In this document: piece after piece, positions 35,363 through 43,904 of the stretch
Numbering within the stretch: the stretch's first letter is position 1
How the letters are laid out: the number at the start of each line of letters is the position of its first letter
Program-made: the position numbers and the translations under genes
Assembly: GCF_016722895.1 (NCBI RefSeq)
Contig: NZ_JAEQNA010000005.1
Span: 186,001-250,000, forward strand
From: Ramlibacter aurantiacus
GTDB lineage: Bacteria; Pseudomonadota; Gammaproteobacteria; Burkholderiales; Burkholderiaceae_C
Direction: 5' to 3'
DNA: 64,000 bases
The notes under the pieces: generated by a model
What the model was told of the DNA's origin: nothing
Database searches by the model: none
What the model saw: the letters and a program-made list of their open reading frames with translations, nothing else

Positions 35363-36352
35363 ATGTCCATTCGCCCCACCCGCCGCCTGCTGCTCGGCCT
35401 GGTCCTGTCCGCCTTCGCCGCCGTACCCGCCACGGCCACCGCGCAGTCCTACCCTGCCAAGCCCGTGAAGATGATGGTCGGCTTCGCGCCCGGCGGCCCG
35501 ACCGACATCCTGGCGCGGCTGGTGGCCACCGCCATGAGCAAGAGCCTGGGCCAGAACGTGATCGTCGAGAACCGCGCCGGAGCGGCCGGCGCCCTGGCCG
35601 CCCAGGCGCTGGCGAAGGCCGAACCCGACGGCTACACCATCCTGTTCGCCGGCGACGGGCAGCTCACGCTGCTGCCGCAGCTCTCGCCGAACGCCGGCTA
35701 CCAGACCCTGCAGGACATGGCGCCGCTGCGCACCGTGGCCGGCCAGTCCAACGTGCTGATGGCCCACAAGTCCAGCGGCATCGTCGACATGCCGTCGCTG
35801 CTGCGCCAGGCCAGGGCCACGCCGCGCACGGTCAGCTACGGCTCGGCGGGCAACGGAACGCCCAGCCACCTGGTCGGCGCGTTGTTCGAGTCCACCGCCG
35901 GCATCGAGCTGCTGCATGTGCCCTACAAGGGCGCCGGGCCGGCGATGACCGACCTGCTGGGTGGCACGCTGAAGATCATGTTCGTGGGCATGCCGGTGGC
36001 CGTGCAGAACGCCACGCGCGAGCAGCTGGCCCCGATCGCGGTGACGGGGAACAAGCGCTCGCCGCGCCTGCCGCAGGTGCCCACGTTCGGCGAACTCGGC
36101 TTCCAGGGGCTGGGCGACGAGGTCGACGTCTGGTGGGCCGTCACGGCGCCGGCAGGCACTCCGCCGCAGGTGCGCAGCCGGCTCGACGCCGCCATCCAGG
36201 CGGCCCTGGCCGACGCGACGCTGCGCGAGAGCTTCAACGCCCAGGGCGTCGAGCTGCTGGACCGCGACGCGCAGGCCACGCGCGCGCGCATCGAGAGCGA
36301 CCAGGCCCGCTGGGGCCGCCTGATCCAGTCCGGCAAGGTGCCGGCGCAGTGA
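35363..36352 (+). CDS. Bug family substrate-binding protein
   Basis: A 329-residue periplasmic receptor with a signal peptide (RRLLLGLVLSAFAAVPATAT, cleavage near AQS) and Bug motifs YPAKPVKMMVGFAPGGPTDI, VIVENRAGAAGALAAQAL and LHVPYKGAGPAMTDLLGGT. CGGAG lies about 8 bases before the ATG. The sulfatase gene starts 7 bp after the stop. The ligand may be a sulfate ester or its organic part; this is inference from the operon. Confidence 0.87.
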   Translation: MSIRPTRRLLLGLVLSAFAAVPATATAQSYPAKPVKMMVGFAPGGPTDILARLVATAMSKSLGQNVIVENRAGAAGALAAQALAKAEPDGYTILFAGDGQLTLLPQLSPNAGYQTLQDMAPLRTVAGQSNVLMAHKSSGIVDMPSLLRQARATPRTVSYGSAGNGTPSHLVGALFESTAGIELLHVPYKGAGPAMTDLLGGTLKIMFVGMPVAVQNATREQLAPIAVTGNKRSPRLPQVPTFGELGFQGLGDEVDVWWAVTAPAGTPPQVRSRLDAAIQAALADATLRESFNAQGVELLDRDAQATRARIESDQARWGRLIQSGKVPAQ

Positions 36353-36359
36353 CACGGCC

Positions 36360-37949
36360 ATGACGCGTCCGAATTTCCTGGTCTTCCTGACCGACCAGCA
36401 CCGCGCCGACCACCTCGGCTGCTATGGCAACCCGGTGGTGCGCACGCCGCAGATCGATGAGCTGGCACGCAGCGGCTCGCGCTTCGAGCGCACCTACGTC
36501 GCCAACCCGGTGTGCATGCCCAACCGCGGATCGATGATGACCGGCCGCATGCCCTCAGCCCATGGCGCCCGCGGCAACGGCGTGCCGCTGCCGCTGGAGA
36601 GCGTGACCTTCGCGGACGTGCTGGCGGGCTCGGGCTGGCGCACCGCCATGATCGGCAAGAGCCACCTGCAGAACATGGAGAACACGCCACCCGCGCTGCC
36701 GCCGCAGGCGCCGAGCGGGTTGAAGGCGGTCCCCGGCCTGGACCAGGCCCGCCGCACCCGCATCGACCAGCCCGAGTACCGCCAGGAACTGCGTTCGAGC
36801 TGGGCCGACCCGGCCCACCAGCTGCGGCTGCCTTACTACGGTTTCCAAGAGGTGATCCTGTGCAACCACCACGCCGACGAATGCTTCGGCGACTATTCGC
36901 GCTGGCTGGCGCGGCACCATCCACAGGTGGCCGACCGGCTGGGCCGCGAGCACGGCTCGCGCGATCCCGCCAAGACCGCGCCCCAGGCGTGGCGCACGCA
37001 GCTCGACGAGTTCCAGTACCCCACCCACTACATCGCCGAGCAGAGCCAGGAGTGGCTGCGCCGGCATGCGCGCGACCATGCGGGCGAGCCCTTCGCGCTG
37101 CTGTGTTCGTTCCCCGATCCCCACCACCCCTGGACACCGCCCGGCCGCTACTGGGACATGTACGACCCGGACGCGGTGCAGGCCCCGCGCACCGCCCGGT
37201 CCGTCGACGGCCAGCCACCGCACGTGGCCTGGCTCTGGCGGGAGCGCCTGGCGGGCCAGGCCCGGCTCGAGTCGCCGCGCTTCTTCGCCGCCAACGAGCG
37301 CGAGATCCGCGACATCATCGCGCTCACCTACGGAATGATCACCAACATCGACGACCGCATCGGCGGGGTGATGCAGACGCTGCGTGAGTGCGGCATGGAC
37401 CGGGACACCGTGGTCATCTTCACCTCCGACCACGGCGACCTGATGGGCGACCACGGGATCATGCTCAAGGGCCCGCTGCACTACCAGGGGCTGATCCGCG
37501 TGCCCTTGATCTGGCGCGACCCCGAAGCGCCGGGCGGCCAGGTGCGCGAGGACCTGGCCAGCAGCATGGACCTGGGTCCGTCCATCCTGCGCCGCGCCGG
37601 CCTGGCGGCCCCGGATGGCACCCAGGGCGAGGGCCTGTTCGAGCCGTCGGGCGCCACGCGCCCCTCGGGCCGCACCGGCGTGCTGGTCGAGGAGAGCCAG
37701 CAGCGGGCCTACCTGGGGTTCGACACCCCCGTGCAGGTGCGCACCCTGGTGACCCGCCGCCACCGCCTGAGCCTGTTCCAGGAAGGCAAGTGGGGCGAGC
37801 TGTACGACCTGGAAGACGACCCGCTGGAAGAGCGCAACCTCTGGGACGATCCCGCCCACGCGAGACTGCAGTCGGAACTGCTACAGGAACTGGCGCAGAC
37901 CATGATCCGGCACGCGGATAGGTGCCCGCGGCCGACGAGTCTGGCTTGA
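36360..37949 (+). CDS. Sulfatase family hydrolase (Cys-type, formylglycine-dependent)
   Basis: A 529-residue alkaline-phosphatase-superfamily enzyme. The maturation motif C-x-P-x-R is present as Cys52-M-P-N-R, so Cys52 should be converted to formylglycine by a separate enzyme. Metal ligands are suggested by FLVFLTDQHRAD (Asp12) and VVIFTSDHGDLMGDHG. Other features: AMIGKSHLQNM and SFPDPHHPWTPP. No signal peptide is present, so the enzyme is cytosolic and would act after uptake. It may hydrolyse a sulfate ester or a phosphonate monoester; both occur in this subfamily. Co-transcribed with the Bug gene and probably controlled by the divergent LysR protein. Confidence 0.86.
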   Translation: MTRPNFLVFLTDQHRADHLGCYGNPVVRTPQIDELARSGSRFERTYVANPVCMPNRGSMMTGRMPSAHGARGNGVPLPLESVTFADVLAGSGWRTAMIGKSHLQNMENTPPALPPQAPSGLKAVPGLDQARRTRIDQPEYRQELRSSWADPAHQLRLPYYGFQEVILCNHHADECFGDYSRWLARHHPQVADRLGREHGSRDPAKTAPQAWRTQLDEFQYPTHYIAEQSQEWLRRHARDHAGEPFALLCSFPDPHHPWTPPGRYWDMYDPDAVQAPRTARSVDGQPPHVAWLWRERLAGQARLESPRFFAANEREIRDIIALTYGMITNIDDRIGGVMQTLRECGMDRDTVVIFTSDHGDLMGDHGIMLKGPLHYQGLIRVPLIWRDPEAPGGQVREDLASSMDLGPSILRRAGLAAPDGTQGEGLFEPSGATRPSGRTGVLVEESQQRAYLGFDTPVQVRTLVTRRHRLSLFQEGKWGELYDLEDDPLEERNLWDDPAHARLQSELLQELAQTMIRHADRCPRPTSLA

Positions 37950-37962
37950 AGCCACAGGCCCC

Positions 37963-38054
37963 AGGCCAGGGGCTGGGGGCCAGGGACCAGGGGAACAGCC
38001 GAACTGCGCCCTTCTCGCCGCAGGCGCCGTTCCCTGACCCCTAGCCCCTGGCCT
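37963..38054. terminator. Long inverted repeat between convergent genes
   Basis: Arms of 24 bp at 37963-37986 and 38031-38054 match with two mismatches; the left arm contains CCAGGGGCTGGGGGCCAGGG. The loop is 44 bases. The repeat lies between the convergent sulfatase and crp-like genes, and the right arm includes the crp-like stop codon. A two-way terminator is the likely role, though no T-run follows. Confidence 0.55.
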
Positions 38055-38739
38055 CCATCGAGCGGCTCTCCAGCCGCTCGATGTCCACCACCTTCATTCC
38101 TTTCCCGTCCTTCACCAGCAAACCGGCGCGCACCAGCGCCGACAGCTCGCGCGTGACCTGCTCGCGGTAGGTGCTGACCGCACTGGCCAGGTCGGCGTGG
38201 GGCGGGGCCGGGTCGATGCGCCAGCTGCCGTCGGCCTGGCGGCGCGCCAGGCGCAGCAGCTCGCGGCAGATGCGCTGCTGCACACCCAGGGTGCTCAGGT
38301 CGAGCACCCGGTCGGTGAGGGAGCGCACCAGCGCCGACAGGCGCAGCAGCACGCGCTCGTTCACCGTCCACTCGGCTTGCAGCAGCTCGCGAAAGCGCGG
38401 CTGCGGCAACGACGCGATGAGGCCGGGCTCCAGGCCCACCACGTGCGCCGAGCGCGGCAGGCCGTCCAGGGCCGAGACCTCGCCGTAGCACTCGCCCGCC
38501 CGCAGGTCGCGGAAACTGGTCTCGCGCCCGGCGGACGAATAGCTGGTCACGCGCACGCGACCGGCCACGATCAGGTGCAGGTCGTGGTCGGCCGACTCGC
38601 GCGTGACCAGCGTCTGCCCCGCCTCATAATGCCGCCACGCGCAGTGGCCGGCGAGTTCATCGAGCCGCTGCGGCGGCAGGCCCTTCAGCAGGCCGATCTG
38701 GCGCAACTCCCGGCTGAATGCCTCACTTTCTCTCGACAT
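38041..38739 (-). CDS. Crp/Fnr family transcriptional regulator
   Basis: A 232-residue regulator. The cyclic-nucleotide-binding beta-barrel spans residues about 15-125 and keeps the phosphate-binding cassette YGEVSALDGLPRSAHV (Glu87, Arg96, Ser97), which suggests true cAMP binding. A dimerisation helix follows, then the DNA-binding domain with DLASAVSTYREQVTRELSAL as the helix-turn-helix. The first 22 bases of the gene overlap, head to head, the start of the cyclase gene on the other strand, so the two share one compact control region. No cysteine cluster of Fnr type is present at the N-terminus. Confidence 0.88.
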   Translation of the reverse strand: MSRESEAFSRELRQIGLLKGLPPQRLDELAGHCAWRHYEAGQTLVTRESADHDLHLIVAGRVRVTSYSSAGRETSFRDLRAGECYGEVSALDGLPRSAHVVGLEPGLIASLPQPRFRELLQAEWTVNERVLLRLSALVRSLTDRVLDLSTLGVQQRICRELLRLARRQADGSWRIDPAPPHADLASAVSTYREQVTRELSALVRAGLLVKDGKGMKVVDIERLESRSMEARG

Positions 38740-40412
38740 CGCGTCCGTCCCAATCGCTCACGGCCCGCAGGCTGCGCCTGGCATCCGGGCTGGTTCTGTT
38801 CACGTTCGTCACCACGCACCTGCTCAACCACGCGCTGGGCCTGGTGTCGCTGGAGGCCGCCGAAGGGGGACGGCGGGTCTTCCTGGCGTTCTGGCGCAGC
38901 GTGCCGATGACCGTGCTGTTCTATGGCGCCTTCCTGGTCCACGTGGGGCTGGCCCTGGCGGCGCTGCACGACCGTCGCACCTTGCGCATGCCTGCGCTCG
39001 AAGCCACGCGGCTGGTGATCGGCCTGGCCATCCCGGCGCTGCTGGCGGTGCACTTCACCGGCACCCGCGTGGCGCACGAACTGTACGGGATCGAGGACAG
39101 CTACACCCGGGTGGCCGGTGCCATCTGGGGCGGCGGCAACGCGCCGCGGCAACTGGCGCTGGTCACGCTCGCCTGGGTGCACGGCTGCCTGGGCATCCAT
39201 TTCGTGCTGCGCCATCGCGCGGCCTGGCAACGGGCGCTGCCGGCCGTGCTGTCGGTGGCCGTGCTGCTGCCGGTGCTGGCGGCGCTGGGGTTGGCGACCA
39301 TGGGTCGGGAAGTGGAAGGCCGGCCGCAGGCGCCCCCGCCGCCGATCACCGCCGAAGCCGCGGCGCCGGCCGCCGAGACCCTGCCGGCCATCACCCAAGG
39401 CCTGCTGCTGGCGTTCCATGGCTTGCTGGCGGCGGTGCTGCTGGCGCGCTCGGGGCGCACCCTGGCCGAACGCTGGCGCGGGCGATCGCTGCAGTTGCAA
39501 TACCCCGGCCGGCGCATCGCGGTGCCCCGGGACTGGTCGGTGCTGGAGGCCAGCCGCGCCCACGGCATCGCGCACCTGTCGCTGTGCGGCGGTCGCGGCC
39601 GCTGCTCGACCTGCCGCATCCGCGTGGCGGGCGATCCGGCGCATGTGCCGCCGCCGGCCGAGGCCGAACGCCGCACGCTGGCCCGCATCCGGGCACCGGC
39701 CGACGTGCGCCTGGCATGCCAGCTGCGCCCGCTGGGCGACCTGGCCGTGACGCCGCTGCTGCCGGCACGCCACGAGCCCGCGATCGACGACGCCGCCGAG
39801 CGCGAGGTGGTGGTGCTGTTCGTGGACCTGCGCGGCTGGAGCACGCTCTCGGAGCAGCACCTGCCCCACGACCTGGCCTATGTGCTGGACCAGTTCTTCG
39901 AGACCGTGGCCGTCGCCGTGCGCGCCTCGGGCGGGGTGCCCAACCAGTTCATCGGCGACAGCGTGATGGCCCTGTTCGGGCTGGAAAGCGACCTGGGCAG
40001 CGCCTGCAGGCAGGCGTTGGCCGCCGCCGCGGCCGTGGACGAGGCCATGCAGCTGCTGCGGGCTCGGCTGCGCCAGGAGTTCGGCCACGCGCTGGACCAC
40101 GGGATGGGGTTGCACGCGGGGCAGGCCGCCATCGGCGAGGTGGGTTGGCGCGACACCCGCACCTTCAGCGCCGTGGGTGATGCGGTCAACGTCGCCGCCC
40201 GGCTACAGGAACTGTGCAAGTCCTACGCGGTGCGGCTGGTCGTGTCGGCCGAGGTGCTGCAGGCGGCCGGTCACGAAGGCCAGGCCGGCCTGCAGCCGCA
40301 CGACATCGCCGTGCGCGGCCGCGAGGACCGGCTGCGGGTGTACGCGGTCGATTCGCCCGCGCGGCTCGCGGGCGGCACGCCTAATACCCGCCCGCGTCCT
40401 GCGCCGCCTTGA
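38718..40412 (+). CDS. Redox-type class III cyclase: His-rich membrane anchor, [2Fe-2S] ferredoxin domain, cyclase domain
   Basis: A 564-residue three-part protein. Residues about 20-245 hold six hydrophobic segments with histidines inside or near the helices (His34, His38, His75, His112, His120, His155, His161), like di-heme b anchors of succinate dehydrogenase/fumarate reductase. Residues about 258-345 form an adrenodoxin-type [2Fe-2S] domain with Cys290, Cys296, Cys299 and Cys334 (C-x5-C-x2-C-x34-C). Residues about 362-545 are a class III cyclase with metal aspartates Asp370 (VVLFVDLRGWS) and Asp414 (FIGDSVMALFG), and NVAARL with Asn491 and Arg495. The usual adenine-selecting lysine before FIGD is Gln410. 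It probably makes cAMP in response to quinone or electron-carrier state and signals to the head-to-head Crp-like protein. The sinorhizobial cyclase CyaC has a comparable membrane anchor. Confidence 0.85.
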   Translation: MPHFLSTSRPSQSLTARRLRLASGLVLFTFVTTHLLNHALGLVSLEAAEGGRRVFLAFWRSVPMTVLFYGAFLVHVGLALAALHDRRTLRMPALEATRLVIGLAIPALLAVHFTGTRVAHELYGIEDSYTRVAGAIWGGGNAPRQLALVTLAWVHGCLGIHFVLRHRAAWQRALPAVLSVAVLLPVLAALGLATMGREVEGRPQAPPPPITAEAAAPAAETLPAITQGLLLAFHGLLAAVLLARSGRTLAERWRGRSLQLQYPGRRIAVPRDWSVLEASRAHGIAHLSLCGGRGRCSTCRIRVAGDPAHVPPPAEAERRTLARIRAPADVRLACQLRPLGDLAVTPLLPARHEPAIDDAAEREVVVLFVDLRGWSTLSEQHLPHDLAYVLDQFFETVAVAVRASGGVPNQFIGDSVMALFGLESDLGSACRQALAAAAAVDEAMQLLRARLRQEFGHALDHGMGLHAGQAAIGEVGWRDTRTFSAVGDAVNVAARLQELCKSYAVRLVVSAEVLQAAGHEGQAGLQPHDIAVRGREDRLRVYAVDSPARLAGGTPNTRPRPAPP

Positions 40413-41232
40413 CGGCCAGGGCCACGGTGGCCACGACCGGGATCAGCGTCAGCACCGCCGCCGCCAGCGGCGCCGCCGCACCGGCCGGCGGGCGGCGGGT
40501 GAGCGCCGCCACCAGCGGTTGAGCCAGCAGGGCCGCGGCCAGCAGCGCGATGTACAGCAGCGGAAAACCGGCATACAGGTGCGCCATGGCCAGCAGCGTG
40601 GCCACCAGCAGCACCGCCACGCCGCTGGCGGGCCGCGCCAGGGGCCCCGGCTGCGGCCAGCAGCCCAGGACGGCGCAGGCTGCCAGCGACGCGGCCAGGG
40701 CGCCGCTCAGGCGGCCGGCCGACTGGCTGGAGTCCAGCATCAGCGCGAGCCCGGCGCCGCCGGCGACCGCGGCCAGCAGCAGCGGCTGGATGCGCGGACC
40801 GGGGCTGGCACGCGCCACCAGGCCCCACAGCACCGCCACGGCCAATGCCACCGCGACAACCGCGCCCAGCGCCTTGGCGACGCCGAAGCTCGCGACCGCC
40901 GGCACCACCAGCAGCGCCGCCGCCAGCAGGCCGAGTGCGAGCCGCGCGGTGCGCCGCAGAGTCGGCCGGCGCAGCCGCTCCACCGGAACGGTCAGCAGTG
41001 CAGCCGCGGCGGCGATCCAGGGCAGTGCATCGGCGGCCGTGCGCGGCCAGGCGGCCCAGGGGCCCTGCAGCGCCGCGAAGTAGGCGACCAGCAGGCCGGC
41101 AGCCAGGGCCACGGCCGCCGCATAGGCCGGAGCGCCCCAGGCCCGCAAGGCCAGCATGACGGCCGCGGCCACGCCGAACGGCAGCAGCGCGCTTTGCCAG
41201 ATCAGCGGCCAGAGGAAGGTGAAGTCGGGCAT
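40381..41232 (-). CDS. Multi-pass membrane protein, function unknown
   Basis: A 283-residue, very hydrophobic Ala/Leu/Val-rich protein with about eight membrane segments and short basic loops (VERLRRPTLRRTAR). No catalytic motif is visible and I do not recognise the family. It starts 18 bp after the yceI-like gene and is probably co-transcribed with it. Its 3 prime end overlaps the end of the convergent cyclase gene by 32 bp. Confidence 0.65.
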   Translation of the reverse strand: MPDFTFLWPLIWQSALLPFGVAAAVMLALRAWGAPAYAAAVALAAGLLVAYFAALQGPWAAWPRTAADALPWIAAAAALLTVPVERLRRPTLRRTARLALGLLAAALLVVPAVASFGVAKALGAVVAVALAVAVLWGLVARASPGPRIQPLLLAAVAGGAGLALMLDSSQSAGRLSGALAASLAACAVLGCWPQPGPLARPASGVAVLLVATLLAMAHLYAGFPLLYIALLAAALLAQPLVAALTRRPPAGAAAPLAAAVLTLIPVVATVALAVKAAQDAGGY

Positions 41233-41250
41233 GGCGGCCGTGCGATGCGG

Positions 41251-41847
41251 TTACTGCTTGATGGCTTCGATGTTGATGCGCAGGTCGACGTCGTCGGTGG
41301 CAGCGGCGGGCGCGCCGTAATTGATGCCGAAGTCGGTGCGCTTGACGGTGGCGGTGGCGACGTAGCCCACGCGCTGCTCGCCGCGCATGCCCTTGCCGGT
41401 GCCCACGTGCCGCAGCTTGAAGGTGACCGGCTTGGTGACGCCGCGCATGGTGAGGTTGCCCGCGAGGGTGCCTTCGCCGGCCGGGTTCAGGTTGACCGCG
41501 GTGGAGGTGAAGCTCATGACCGGGAACTGCACGGCGCTGAAGAAGTCGGGGCTCTTCAGGTGCTTGTCCAGGCCTTCGTGGTTGCTGTCCACGCTGTCGG
41601 TCTTGATCTCCACTTTCACCCGGCTCTTCTCGGGCACGTCCACCACCAGCTCGCCGGCCATGTCGCGGAAGCGCCCCATGAATCGGCTCACGCCACCGAG
41701 GTGACCCACCTCGAAGAAGGCGCCCGAGTGCGCGGGATCGATCTTGTAGGTGCCGGCCGGCGCGGGGGCCGGGGCGGAGGCGAAGGCGCCGGTGGCCAGG
41801 GCCAGGGCAGCGGCTGCGACGGTGAGCGGGAACAGGCGACGGTTCAT
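41251..41847 (-). CDS. YceI family periplasmic protein
   Basis: From the ATG at 41847 it has 198 residues: a signal peptide (NRRLFPLTVAAAALALATGA, ending near AFA) and a lipocalin-like YceI domain with GTYKIDPAHSGAFFEVGHLG, GRFRDMAGELVVD, LKSPDFFSAVQFPVMSF and VTKPVTFKLRH. Members bind polyisoprenoids or amphiphilic quinones in the periplasm. It precedes the multi-pass membrane protein gene. Divergent from the TonB receptor gene across a 145-bp gap. Confidence 0.88.
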   Translation of the reverse strand: MNRRLFPLTVAAAALALATGAFASAPAPAPAGTYKIDPAHSGAFFEVGHLGGVSRFMGRFRDMAGELVVDVPEKSRVKVEIKTDSVDSNHEGLDKHLKSPDFFSAVQFPVMSFTSTAVNLNPAGEGTLAGNLTMRGVTKPVTFKLRHVGTGKGMRGEQRVGYVATATVKRTDFGINYGAPAAATDDVDLRINIEAIKQ

Positions 41848-41992
41848 GGGTTCGGTGAGGGTTGGGATGATGAAGAAGGCGCGATGGTAATCAGGGTCCC
41901 AGGTGTCGGATGTGCGCAAACGCACATGTCAGCCGCTGGCTCGACTTCGCGGCCGGCCACCGCGCAAGGCTGCGCTTGCGTACCATCGCGCG

Positions 41993-43885
41993 ATGCCGCC
42001 CACCCGTATGCCGACCACGATGCTGGCGGCGCTGATCCTGATGGCCGCCGTCCACTCGCCTCCCGCTCATGCCCGCAACAGCGCCAGCGTGGCCGACCTG
42101 TCGCTGGAGGAGCTCAGCAACATCATGGTGACTTCGGTGTCGGGCCGCCCGCAGACCCTGCGCAGCGCCGCCGCGTCGATCTACGTGATCACCAGCGACG
42201 AGATCCGGCGATCGGCCGCCACCACCTTGCCCGAGGCGCTGCGGCTCGCGCCCAACCTGCACGTGGCCCGGCTCAATGCGGGCCAATGGGCCATCAGCGC
42301 CCGTGGCTTCAACACCGCCATCGCCAACAAACTGCTGGTCCTGGTCGACGGCCGCACCATCTACTCGCCGCTCTTCGCCGGCGTGTTCTGGGACTTCCAC
42401 GACCTGCCGCTGGAAGACATCGAGCGGATCGAGGTGATCTCGGGCCCGGGCGGCACGCTGTGGGGCGCCAACGCGGTGAACGGCATCATCAACGTGGTCA
42501 CCAGCCCCGCGGCGGCCACCCAGGGCCCGATGGTCAGCGTCACCCGCTCGCACCATGGGGGCCAGCAAACCGCTCGACTGGGTTTTCGCAATGGTCCGGG
42601 GCACCTGCGCGTGTACGCCATGGCACTGGACCGCGCCGACACCCGCACGGCCACGGGGCTGTCGCTGGCCGACAGTTCCAGCAAGCAGCAGGCGGGCTTC
42701 CGCGGCGACTGGGACCTGGGCGTGCACCAGCTCACGCTGCAGGGCGATGCGTTCACGGGTGGAGCCCTGCCCTCCAACAACACCGCGCCCGACATCTCCG
42801 GCGGCAACTTCTCGGCACGCCTGGAAAGCCGCCTGCCCGACGGCTCGCCGCTGCGCGTGCAGCTGTCGCTCGACGAGTACCACCGCGACGACACCAACCT
42901 GTTTCGCAACCGCTCGCGCAGCACCGACCTGCAGTTCACCCACGAGCTCGCGCGGCAGGGGCGCCATCAGTGGGTCTGGGGCGGCGGCTACAGGTCGGCC
43001 ACCGACATCAACGACACCACGGCCCTGGTCACCTTCGACCCGGCCGAGCGCACCCTGGCCTGGTGGAACCTGTTCGTCCAGGACCAGGTCCGCCTGGGCG
43101 AGCGCGCCGAACTGACCCTGGGGCTGAAGGCCGAACGCAACAGCTACACCGGCCTGGAATGGCTGCCCACGGCGCGCATCGCCTGGCGGCACCTGGGCGG
43201 CGCCACCACCTGGGCCGCCGCCTCGCGGGCGGTGCGGGCCCCCTCCCGCATCGACCGCGAGTTCTATTTCCCCGGGGCGCCGCCGTTCGTCATCGCCGGC
43301 GGCCCGCGCTTCGATTCGGAGGTGGCCAAGGTCTACGAAGTGGGCCACCGGGGCGACCTGGGGCGCACCTTGAGCTACGACCTCACCTTGTTCCGCCAGC
43401 AGTACAGCGGCCTGCGCGCCGGCACCGCCGCCGTGCCGACCACCGTGGAAAACCTGGTCGAGGGCACGGCCGATGGGCTGGAGGCCTGGGCGCACTGGAA
43501 CCCCCTCTCGGTCTGGCGCCTGTCGGCGGGCTACACCCGGCTGCACAAGAAGCTTCGCTTCAGCGGCCCCGCGCCGGCCAACGCGGCCAATGGCATCGCC
43601 GCCCAGGGCAACGACCCGCGGCACCTCTGGAAGCTGCGCTCGCGGCTGGACATCGGCAGCCGGTACGCGTTTGACCTCGCCCTGCGGCACGTCGGCGCCC
43701 TGCCCCAGCCGGCCATCCCGTCCTACACCACGGTCGACGCGCGGCTGGGCTGGGCGGTTTCGCCCAGCCTGGAGCTGTCGCTGCTCGCGCAGAACCTGCT
43801 CGATCCAGCGCACCCCGAATTCGAGTCGGCCACCGGCAGCCAGGTGCGCAGGCAACTCTGGCTGCGGGCGGTCTGGCAGCCATGA
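41993..43885 (+). CDS. TonB-dependent outer-membrane receptor
   Basis: A 630-residue receptor from the ATG at 41993. A signal peptide (TMLAALILMAAVHSPPAHA) precedes the plug domain: LSLEELSNIMVTSVSGRPQT (TonB-box-like region), VITSDEIRRSAATTLPEAL, LVLVDGRTIYSPLFAGVFWD and VISGPGGTLWGANAVNGIIN. The rest is a beta barrel ending in RRQLWLRAVW. The pattern is that of vitamin B12/iron-type receptors and colicin-I-like plugs; the ligand is unknown. It is followed 19 bp later by a YfiR-type gene and a histidine kinase gene. Confidence 0.88.
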   Translation: MPPTRMPTTMLAALILMAAVHSPPAHARNSASVADLSLEELSNIMVTSVSGRPQTLRSAAASIYVITSDEIRRSAATTLPEALRLAPNLHVARLNAGQWAISARGFNTAIANKLLVLVDGRTIYSPLFAGVFWDFHDLPLEDIERIEVISGPGGTLWGANAVNGIINVVTSPAAATQGPMVSVTRSHHGGQQTARLGFRNGPGHLRVYAMALDRADTRTATGLSLADSSSKQQAGFRGDWDLGVHQLTLQGDAFTGGALPSNNTAPDISGGNFSARLESRLPDGSPLRVQLSLDEYHRDDTNLFRNRSRSTDLQFTHELARQGRHQWVWGGGYRSATDINDTTALVTFDPAERTLAWWNLFVQDQVRLGERAELTLGLKAERNSYTGLEWLPTARIAWRHLGGATTWAAASRAVRAPSRIDREFYFPGAPPFVIAGGPRFDSEVAKVYEVGHRGDLGRTLSYDLTLFRQQYSGLRAGTAAVPTTVENLVEGTADGLEAWAHWNPLSVWRLSAGYTRLHKKLRFSGPAPANAANGIAAQGNDPRHLWKLRSRLDIGSRYAFDLALRHVGALPQPAIPSYTTVDARLGWAVSPSLELSLLAQNLLDPAHPEFESATGSQVRRQLWLRAVWQP

Positions 43886-43904
43886 GCATCCGGAAGGCCC
43901 GGCG

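Noticed and set aside
40177..43674. Very long open frame (over 1100 codons) on the plus strand covering the membrane-protein, YceI and TonB receptor genes
   Set aside because: It is Arg/Gln/Gly-rich nonsense typical of out-of-frame reading in GC-rich DNA, while three well-recognised genes occupy the same DNA in other frames.
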